Assembly: GCA_039698075.1 (NCBI GenBank)
Contig: JBDKTJ010000091.1
Coordinates: 1-11,362 of the forward strand
Reading direction: 5' to 3'
DNA length: 11,362 nucleotides
DNA from: JAJFVC01 sp039698075
GTDB taxonomy: Bacteria > Planctomycetota > Planctomycetia > Pirellulales > Thermoguttaceae
This document shows, piece after piece, positions 6,443 to 11,362 of the stretch. The notes under the pieces were generated by a model, which searched no databases, was not told the DNA's origin, and was given only the letters and a program-made list of their open reading frames with translations. Numbering within the stretch: position 1 is the stretch's first letter; every line of letters begins with the position of its first letter. A program made the translations under genes and the position numbers.

Positions 6443-7349
6443 CGCGGACGCGCTGGCCCAGGCTTGCACGGTTTCCCGCCGCACGATCTTCCGCGATTTG
6501 GACTTGCTGCGGTTGTCGGGTCTTCCGCTTGGTTTCGACGAGAAACAGCAGTGTTATCGCATTCCCGGGGCCTGCCTGTTGCCGCCGACCAATTTCACGC
6601 CCGAGGAAGCGCTGTCGCTGGTCGTGTTGTGCCACGAACTGGGCGACGAATCGGCGATGCCGTTTTTCGGACCCGCCCGCAGCGCCGCGGTCAAACTGGA
6701 GAGCAGTCTGCCGGTGCGGCTCCGCGATCAGTTGCTCAGCGTGACGGGAGTGTTGCACATTCAGCCGCCGCCGGCCAATCGGCTGGTGGGCTGCAAGCCG
6801 GTGTACGATCAGTTGCTGGACGCGGTGGCGACGCGGCACAACGTCCGCATCCTCTACGACAGTTTGAAGGACGGCAAACAAATCACGACCCGACTGAGCC
6901 CATACCGACTGTTTTTCAGCCGTCGGAGCTGGTACGTGGTGGGGCGTTCGTCGCTGCATCGGTCGAAACGCACGTTTCATCTCGGACGGATTTTGCGATT
7001 GGAGACGCTCGACGACCATTTCCAGATTCCGCGCGGTTTTTCGCTCGAACGGTATTTGGGCAACGCCTGGCACATGATTCCCGAAAGCGGGCGGGACCGC
7101 GAGGTGGTGGTCCGGTTCAGCCGGTTGGTGGCCAAGAACGTGGCCGAAGTGAGTTGGCACAAAACGCAGCGCGTGGTGTTTCACGACGACGGCACGGCCG
7201 ATTTTCACGTCACGGTTTCAGGCTTGGGCGAGATCTCGTGGTGGATTCTCGGCTACGGCGACGAGGCCGAGGTGTTGGAACCGCCCGAGTTGCGTCGGAT
7301 GGTCGCCCAGCGGGCCAAGCGAATGGCGGAGAAGTATCAGGAGGGGTGA
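6375..7349 (+). CDS. HTH/WYL-domain transcriptional regulator
   Basis: 324 residues, a cytoplasmic DNA-binding regulator of the DeoR-like HTH plus WYL architecture. Residues about 4-62 form the winged helix-turn-helix, with the recognition helix around VSRRTIFRDLDLL (33-45). The WYL domain spans about 155-215; its signature reads W186-Y187-V188 in RSWYVVGRS, followed by the basic RTFHLGRILRLE segment. The rest (about 240-320) resembles the WCX extension, with the strand-forming EVVVRFS (243-249). WYL domains are thought to sense small ligands or nucleic acid and control local operons. ATG 6375 matches the family N-terminus; an upstream in-frame ATG (6303) would add 24 residues with no HTH content. 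The gene starts inside the TolC-like gene in another frame, so they are probably co-transcribed and translationally coupled. It may regulate that gene; the target is not shown by sequence. Confidence 0.92.
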   Translation: MNLERIHRLIQLIGLLQAGRGYNADALAQACTVSRRTIFRDLDLLRLSGLPLGFDEKQQCYRIPGACLLPPTNFTPEEALSLVVLCHELGDESAMPFFGPARSAAVKLESSLPVRLRDQLLSVTGVLHIQPPPANRLVGCKPVYDQLLDAVATRHNVRILYDSLKDGKQITTRLSPYRLFFSRRSWYVVGRSSLHRSKRTFHLGRILRLETLDDHFQIPRGFSLERYLGNAWHMIPESGRDREVVVRFSRLVAKNVAEVSWHKTQRVVFHDDGTADFHVTVSGLGEISWWILGYGDEAEVLEPPELRRMVAQRAKRMAEKYQEG

Positions 7350-7380
7350 AGGACGGGGGACGGGGGGGCGAGGGACGGGG
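7343..7380 (+). other. G-quadruplex-prone tract after the WYL gene
   Basis: Runs of G at 7343-7346, 7355-7359, 7362-7368, 7372-7374 and 7377-7380 are separated by short linkers; the last four runs have loops of only 2-3 bases. This meets the usual pattern for an intramolecular quadruplex on the plus strand or in its RNA. It begins at the WYL stop codon and lies 68 bases before the kinase start. The following 60 bases are clearly richer in A+T and probably hold the kinase promoter, but I cannot place one with confidence. Confidence 0.5.
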
Positions 7381-7448
7381 TGGACGTCTGATTTCGTGTT
7401 GCACTCATTTCACACATAAACTTACCAAACGAACTAGGAGCCTTTTTC

Positions 7449-8351
7449 ATGCCTTTATGCGTGGTGGGATCGATTGCCTTGGACAGCGTGGAAACCCCGA
7501 CCGAGCGTCGCGACAACGTGTTGGGCGGGTCGGCCGTGTTCTTTTCCTATGCGGCCAGTTTCTTCACGTCCGTGCGGCTGGCCGGCGTGGTCGGCGACGA
7601 CTGGCCGGCGGAAAACACCGCCATGCTTCAAGCCCGAGGCATCGACACGGCGGGCCTGCAAATCGTCCCCGGCGGCAAAACCTTTCGCTGGCGCGGCAAG
7701 TATCAGGTCAACATGAACGACCGCGAGACGCTCGACCTCCAGTTGAACGTGCTCGAACATTTCGATCCCGTGCTGCCCGAGACGTATCGTCGCTGCAAGT
7801 TTCTTTTTTTGGCCAACGGCTCGCCGGTGTTGCAGGCCAAAACGCTCGACCAGTGTCCGGGCGCGTCGCTGGTCGTGGCCGACACGATGGACCATTACAT
7901 CCGCACCGAGCCCGACGCGTTGCGAGCGCTGTTGAAGCGGGTCGACGGGCTGGTGCTCAACGACAGCGAGGCCCGGCTGCTGACCGGCGACGACAATCTG
8001 GTTCGGGCGGGCGACGCCGTGCGTCGGATGGGTCCGAAGTTCGTGGTTCTCAAGAAGGGCGAGCACGGAGCGATCTTTTTCAGCGAGCACGAAATCTACG
8101 TGCTGCCGGCCTATCCGACAGCCCGCGTGGTCGATCCGACCGGCGCTGGCGACAGTTTTGCCGGCGGCATGATGGGCTACCTGGCTGAACAGGATTGCTT
8201 CGACGCCAAAACCCTCAAGGAAGCGATGGCCTACGGAACGCTGACGGCCAGCTTCACGGTCGAGGATTTCAGTCTCGATCGGCTGCGGCAAATCACGCGC
8301 GACGACCTGGATCGCCGGTTGGAAGAATACAGAAAAATGTTAAGCTTCTGA
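7449..8351 (+). CDS. PfkB-family carbohydrate/nucleoside kinase
   Basis: 300 residues, a cytoplasmic ribokinase/adenosine kinase-fold enzyme that transfers the ATP gamma-phosphate to a sugar or nucleoside hydroxyl. The N-terminal substrate-side GG motif is at 26-27 (NVLGGSAVFF). LVLNDSEARLLTG (168-180) carries the NxxE-type motif (N171, E174) that helps bind metal and phosphate. The C-terminal signature DPTGAGDSFAGG (229-240) provides the anion hole and the catalytic base Asp235. Length is normal for the family. The substrate cannot be read from sequence; ribokinase-like, adenosine kinase-like and fructokinase-like roles all remain open. ATG 7449 has AGGAG 8 bases upstream. The gene follows the WYL gene after 99 bases, so it probably has its own promoter, and its 3' end overlaps the convergent ASCH gene by 12 bases. 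Confidence 0.93.
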   Translation: MPLCVVGSIALDSVETPTERRDNVLGGSAVFFSYAASFFTSVRLAGVVGDDWPAENTAMLQARGIDTAGLQIVPGGKTFRWRGKYQVNMNDRETLDLQLNVLEHFDPVLPETYRRCKFLFLANGSPVLQAKTLDQCPGASLVVADTMDHYIRTEPDALRALLKRVDGLVLNDSEARLLTGDDNLVRAGDAVRRMGPKFVVLKKGEHGAIFFSEHEIYVLPAYPTARVVDPTGAGDSFAGGMMGYLAEQDCFDAKTLKEAMAYGTLTASFTVEDFSLDRLRQITRDDLDRRLEEYRKMLSF

Positions 8352-8660
8352 CGGCTGCTGCGGCGTCTCCAACGCGAAGACGACCCGATACGCCCGATAG
8401 CCCGCGGCAATCTGCTCGGGATAGAGCCGGGCGATCTCGTCGCGCAACTGCTCGATCGAGTCGAAACCGTCGGGCCGTGCGTCGGCGTCGGTCAACTCGG
8501 ACAATTCGACCGGATCGACCGCAGTGATGCGGATCGGTCCGACGCCGGGGATGTAACTTCGCTGCCCGGCGCGCATCCGGCGGGTTTTCCAAAGTCGGAT
8601 CGTTTGGGTTTTTTGTCCCGCAAGAATCGCCGGCAGAAATTTTTTCTTGAAGAGCAGCAT
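8340..8660 (-). CDS. Small ASCH-domain protein
   Basis: 106 residues. The N-terminus, FKKKFLPAILAGQKTQTIRLW (4-24), is the hallmark of the ASCH domain, a PUA-like fold suspected of binding RNA. AGQRSYIPG (31-39) and the C-terminal strand YRVVFALE (91-98) complete the small beta-barrel. E. coli YqfB, in the same superfamily, hydrolyses N4-acetylcytidine. Lys17 and Thr20 line up with two of its catalytic residues in my from-memory alignment, but its glutamate position seems to fall on Gly65, so I do not assign that activity. ATG 8660 matches the usual family start; the reading frame continues open upstream with no domain-like sequence. No strong Shine-Dalgarno is visible. The stop lies inside the end of the kinase gene on the other strand. 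Confidence 0.82.
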   Translation of the reverse strand: MLLFKKKFLPAILAGQKTQTIRLWKTRRMRAGQRSYIPGVGPIRITAVDPVELSELTDADARPDGFDSIEQLRDEIARLYPEQIAAGYRAYRVVFALETPQQPSEA

Positions 8661-8986
8661 TTTTCTTGAACCGACTCGGGCGAAAGGAAAATCTCCCTTC
8701 CGCCAAAACGGGAGGGGGGAGCCGTTGGACGCCCCCGAGCATAGGGTCTTTGGTTCTTTCTGACAAGACTCTCCGTCTGGCGGGAGCTGCGCGGCGGGTA
8801 GTGAAAAAAACGCCTGTGACGGCTGTTCCATCCCCTCGGGGTTTGCCGGTCGGTAATGACCGGTTTTTGCTCAGCGCCGTCGGAATAATCGGTCGATCCG
8901 GTACGAGGGGACTATGGGTAGGGCCGGTTGGAAACCAGTCCTGGACGCCCGGGGTCAGTCGGCAATCGGTCCCTCGGGGAACAACG
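8661..8986. other. Non-coding stretch with hairpins between the ASCH and TPR genes
   Basis: 326 bases separate two divergent starts and must hold both promoters. An open frame crosses the stretch on the plus strand, but it has no start context or domain content, so I leave it out. On the ASCH side, CCCTTCCG (8695-8702) and CGGGAGGG (8709-8716) pair over 8 bp with one G-T wobble. In the middle is a T-tailed hairpin, listed separately. CCCTCGGGG occurs twice (8833-8841, 8971-8979), the second copy just before the TPR start. AATCGG occurs at 8887-8892 and 8964-8969. I could not fit a known riboswitch or small RNA family. Confidence 0.5.
8846..8868 (+). terminator. Intrinsic terminator-like hairpin upstream of the TPR gene
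   Basis: CCGGTC (8846-8851) pairs perfectly with GACCGG (8858-8863) around a GGTAAT loop, and five T follow (8864-8868). It points along the plus strand, where no upstream gene ends nearby: the kinase stops at 8351 and the ASCH gene reads the other way. It may end read-through, act as an attenuator in the TPR leader, or mark the 3' end of a small RNA. Confidence 0.5.
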
Positions 8987-10108
8987 ATGGCGCGTAGTTT
9001 GCGGATTGTGCCGATTTTGACGGCTTTGGTTCTGTGTCTCGGGACCACCGCCGTGCAGTGCGACGAGCCGGGCCCCGAGCTTGGCGGGTCGACGGCTGCG
9101 GCATTGCGCGAGCCCAACCCGCGCGTGGTCGCTCCGTTGCCCGACGCCGCGACGGGGCGAATTCGTTCGGCGCAACTGGAGCAGGTTGCCCAGCAGGCCG
9201 ATCGGCAGACGCGGCACGGGTTCGAGTTGGCCGGTCGAGGCGCGTATTTCGCCGCCCGAGCCGAGTTTTTGGGCGCCCTGCGGTTGCTGGCCGAGGCGTT
9301 GGACGCCGATCAGAAGACCGATCGGCACGGTCAGGCGTTGTCCGTCGGATGGACGGCGCTCAGCGAGGCCGACGATTTTCTGCCGGACCCGTCGCGGTGT
9401 CTTTCGGGCGAGGACGTCGCCGAATTGGCGGCCACGCATTCGACGCCGGTGTTGAAAAACCGCGCGGGCGTCACAGCGCCGATGACCGCGATGCAGACCT
9501 ATTTGACTTTCGCGCAAGAGCAATTTTCGGCGGCGGTTGAACACGAGGTGGCCGGTTCGATGGCGTTGCACGCGATGGGCAAACTCTACACGACGATGGC
9601 GCAGAAACGGGGCTCGATGGCGACCGGCGCCGAATCGAAAGCCGTGGTGTTTTTCCAAGCGTCGCTGCTGGTTTACCCGAGCAATTACATGGCGGCCAAC
9701 GATCTCGGCGTGCTTTTGGCCCGAGGCGGCCGCTCGCTCGACGCCCGGACGGTGCTCCAACGCAGCCTTGCGATTCATCCGCAATCGACCGGTTGGCACA
9801 ATCTGGCCGTCGTGCACCGTCAGCTTGGCGAGTTCGCCTTGGCCGAGCAGGCCGAGTCGCTGGCGTTCCAATGGCGTCAGGCGGAGTCGGCCGAATCGGG
9901 CGCGGCGGCCGATCGGGCGCAATGGCTCGACCCGCGAAGTTTTGCCCAAGCCTCGGCGGATCCGACGGGGATGGCGGCCGTGCCGGTGCGATCGCCGGCC
10001 GTGCAAAGTGCGACGGCGTCCGGTCAGCCGGAGGGGGCGGGTCGGCAGCCGGCGGCGACTCCCGCCGCGGCGCAACGTCAACGCTGGGCGCCTGGATATC
10101 AACGATAA
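8987..10108 (+). CDS. Secreted tetratricopeptide-repeat protein
   Basis: 373 residues. An N-terminal signal peptide (basic MARSLR, hydrophobic core 8-23) predicts export to the periplasm; Cys25 lacks a lipobox. After a variable segment, helical repeats run from about 63 to 130. Clear TPR-like units follow at about 194-231 (ALHAMGKLYTTMAQK, then VVFFQASLLVYP), 236-265 (AANDLGVLLARGG, then LQRSLAIHP) and 268-297 (GWHNLAVVHRQLGEFALAEQA). The last 70 or so residues are Ala/Pro/Gln-rich and probably disordered. TPRs hold protein partners together, and the export gene starts 36 bases downstream, so this may be an accessory scaffold for polysaccharide export. That role is inferred from position. ATG 8987 begins the signal peptide and has GGGGA 6 bases upstream; the open frame further upstream adds no recognisable sequence. 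Confidence 0.85.
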   Translation: MARSLRIVPILTALVLCLGTTAVQCDEPGPELGGSTAAALREPNPRVVAPLPDAATGRIRSAQLEQVAQQADRQTRHGFELAGRGAYFAARAEFLGALRLLAEALDADQKTDRHGQALSVGWTALSEADDFLPDPSRCLSGEDVAELAATHSTPVLKNRAGVTAPMTAMQTYLTFAQEQFSAAVEHEVAGSMALHAMGKLYTTMAQKRGSMATGAESKAVVFFQASLLVYPSNYMAANDLGVLLARGGRSLDARTVLQRSLAIHPQSTGWHNLAVVHRQLGEFALAEQAESLAFQWRQAESAESGAAADRAQWLDPRSFAQASADPTGMAAVPVRSPAVQSATASGQPEGAGRQPAATPAAAQRQRWAPGYQR

Positions 10109-10144
10109 CGACGATCCACAAAAAACCAATTCGTTCGGATCAAC

Positions 10145-11362
10145 ATGTTTTGGACAAGCCACGATTTTCGTGATTCCGCGTTGCGGGCCGTTCGACGCCA
10201 ACCGAGCAAAGGGCGATTCGCCTTGCTGGCGTCGGCGGCGCTGACGGCGACGTTGGGCCTCTGGGTCTTGGAATCACGAGATGGGGTCGCTCCGAAGGGC
10301 GCAGCCACTCCGGCCGGATTACGCCATGCCGATCCCGGTTCGGCGCGCGTTTTCTTGAAAACCCCGGAGGAGCGACAAGAAATTCTCCTGTGCCAGGCGC
10401 TGGGGCCGGCCGCGCCGTGCGACATTCGCGGAGTCGACGGCTCCACGTGCAATTGTCGCCGGCGCGGATGGGAGGAGATGCGGGCGGTGGCGTGGCAGGC
10501 CTACGCCCAGGGCGAGTACGTCGGCCACGCCCGATTGGCCCACGTGCCCGAGTACCGGCTGCGCGTCGACGATCGGATCGACATGACCTACCGTCTGACG
10601 CGCGAGGAGACCTCGACGCCTTACCGGCTTAACGTGGGCGATGAAATCCGCGTCGAGTCGTTCAGCGATGCGGAGTTGAACCGCGATCTGCTGATTCAGC
10701 CGGACGGCACGATCACGCTGCGGCTTTTGGGCCAAGTTCATGCGACCGGACGGACGGTCACGCAACTGCGCGACGCGCTCGAAGAACGCTACAAAAAATA
10801 TTACAAAATCCCGGCCATCACGGTCACGCCGCTGCGGGTCAACACGAAGCTGGAAGACCTTCGGGCGACGATCGACCGCCGGGCCGGCATCGGCGGACAA
10901 AGCCAGTCGGTCCGCATTACGCCCGAGGGAACCGTCGCGTTGCCAGGCATCGGGTCGGTGCAGGCCCAAGGCTTGACGCTGCCCGAGCTGCAAAGTGAAT
11001 TGAACGAGTGCTACCGCCAGTTGGTCGAAGGAATCCAAGTGATTCCGATCCTGACGGAGCGGGCGCCGCGTTACGTTTACGTGCTGGGCGAAGTGAACAC
11101 GCCCGGCCGTTTTGAATTGACCGGTCCGACCACCGCATTGCAGGCGATCAGCATGGCCGGCAGTTGGCGCGTCGGGGCCAATCTGCGGCAGATCGTCGTG
11201 TTCCGCCGCGGCGACGATTGGCGGCTGCTGGCCACGATGATCGACTTGCAGGCCGCGCTGCTGGGCAATCAGTCCAACCCGGCCGGCGAAATCTGGATCG
11301 ACGATTCCGACGTCGTCATCGTGCCGAAGAGCAAGATTCTGCTGGCCGACGACTTCATCGAC
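10145..11362 (+). CDS. Polysaccharide export protein (Wza-like, Poly_export/SLBB), 3' partial
   Basis: 406 residues are visible; the frame runs off the window end. Wza-type proteins form an outer-membrane or periplasm-spanning channel that exports capsule or exopolysaccharide. A hydrophobic stretch at 25-41 after a basic N-terminus gives a signal peptide or anchor, with no lipobox. Residues 83-104 hold four cysteines (83, 92, 102, 104). The Poly_export domain covers about 159-229 (YRLNVGDEIRVESFSDAEL, then IQPDGTITLRLLGQV). A second similar unit (VRITPEGTVALPGIGSVQAQG, 256-276) leads to an SLBB-type segment, RYVYVLGEVNTPGRFEL (309-325), and ALQAISMAGS (331-340). ATG 10145 is the first start in frame after the TPR stop, has the signal sequence, and lacks a clear Shine-Dalgarno. 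It is probably co-transcribed with the TPR gene; chain-length and glycosyltransferase genes would be expected downstream. Confidence 0.9.
   Translation, partial: MFWTSHDFRDSALRAVRRQPSKGRFALLASAALTATLGLWVLESRDGVAPKGAATPAGLRHADPGSARVFLKTPEERQEILLCQALGPAAPCDIRGVDGSTCNCRRRGWEEMRAVAWQAYAQGEYVGHARLAHVPEYRLRVDDRIDMTYRLTREETSTPYRLNVGDEIRVESFSDAELNRDLLIQPDGTITLRLLGQVHATGRTVTQLRDALEERYKKYYKIPAITVTPLRVNTKLEDLRATIDRRAGIGGQSQSVRITPEGTVALPGIGSVQAQGLTLPELQSELNECYRQLVEGIQVIPILTERAPRYVYVLGEVNTPGRFELTGPTTALQAISMAGSWRVGANLRQIVVFRRGDDWRLLATMIDLQAALLGNQSNPAGEIWIDDSDVVIVPKSKILLADDFID

Noticed and set aside
6375..8351. The WYL regulator as a marker of a phage-defence island
   Set aside because: WYL regulators do control some defence loci, but none of the neighbours (channel lipoprotein, kinase, ASCH protein) is a defence gene, and no nuclease, methylase or toxin is present.
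8340..8660. The ASCH protein and the kinase as a toxin-antitoxin pair
   Set aside because: They are convergent rather than in one operon, the kinase has a complete housekeeping-type PfkB signature, and nothing suggests toxicity.
8666..8986. N-terminal extension of the TPR gene to 8666
   Set aside because: It adds 107 residues with no domain, would bury the signal peptide, and crosses a T-tailed hairpin. The ATG at 8987 is preferred.
8881..8986. A c-di-GMP or other known riboswitch before the TPR/export genes
   Set aside because: I looked for the conserved cores I know and found no match. Only simple hairpins and short repeats are visible.
8912..10201. A 429-residue minus-strand frame over the TPR gene
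   Set aside because: Arginine-rich shadow of a gene with a signal peptide and TPR units; no domain is visible.

Overview
The window is about 11.4 kb of high-GC bacterial chromosome. The likeliest source is a planctomycete, probably of the Pirellulales. That is inferred from the mix of families: a lipoprotein TolC homologue, a double-parvulin secreted protein, and a TPR gene followed by a polysaccharide-export gene. It also fits the patchy Shine-Dalgarno use and a dispersed CCCTC...GAGGG palindrome between genes. No marker gene proves the assignment. I see no rRNA, tRNA, CRISPR array, transposase or phage gene.

Layout. (1) 12-677, minus: rsmG, 16S rRNA m7G methyltransferase. (2) 795-1628, plus: a conserved-looking protein I do not recognise, divergent from rsmG. 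(3) 1629-1827: a convergent intergenic stretch with inverted arms placed one base after each stop codon, around a dispersed palindrome. (4) 1828-3750, minus: a membrane-anchored protein with two SurA_N-parvulin units. (5) 3751-4078: a divergent control region with a degenerate 27-bp tandem repeat. (6) 4079-6442, plus: a TolC-like outer-membrane lipoprotein. (7) 6375-7349, plus: an HTH/WYL regulator whose start lies inside the TolC gene. (8) 7350-7448: a G-quadruplex-prone tract and the leader of the next gene. (9) 7449-8351, plus: a PfkB-family sugar/nucleoside kinase, overlapping tail-to-tail with (10) 8340-8660, minus: a small ASCH-domain protein. (11) 8661-8986: a non-coding stretch with hairpins, one followed by a T-run. 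(12) 8987-10108, plus: a secreted TPR protein. (13) 10145-11362, plus: a polysaccharide export protein, cut by the window end.

How the genes may work together. Two envelope themes stand out. A periplasmic folding-factor-like protein and an outer-membrane channel lipoprotein are divergent around one control region, which suggests co-regulated outer-membrane biogenesis or efflux. The WYL regulator overlapping the channel gene is the obvious candidate controller. At the right end, the TPR protein and the export protein look like the start of an exopolysaccharide export operon that continues past the window. rsmG, the kinase and the ASCH protein look like housekeeping neighbours. I found no clear candidate for a wholly new multi-gene system. 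The most unusual structures are non-coding: the mirrored post-stop repeats, the 27-bp repeats and the leader hairpins.
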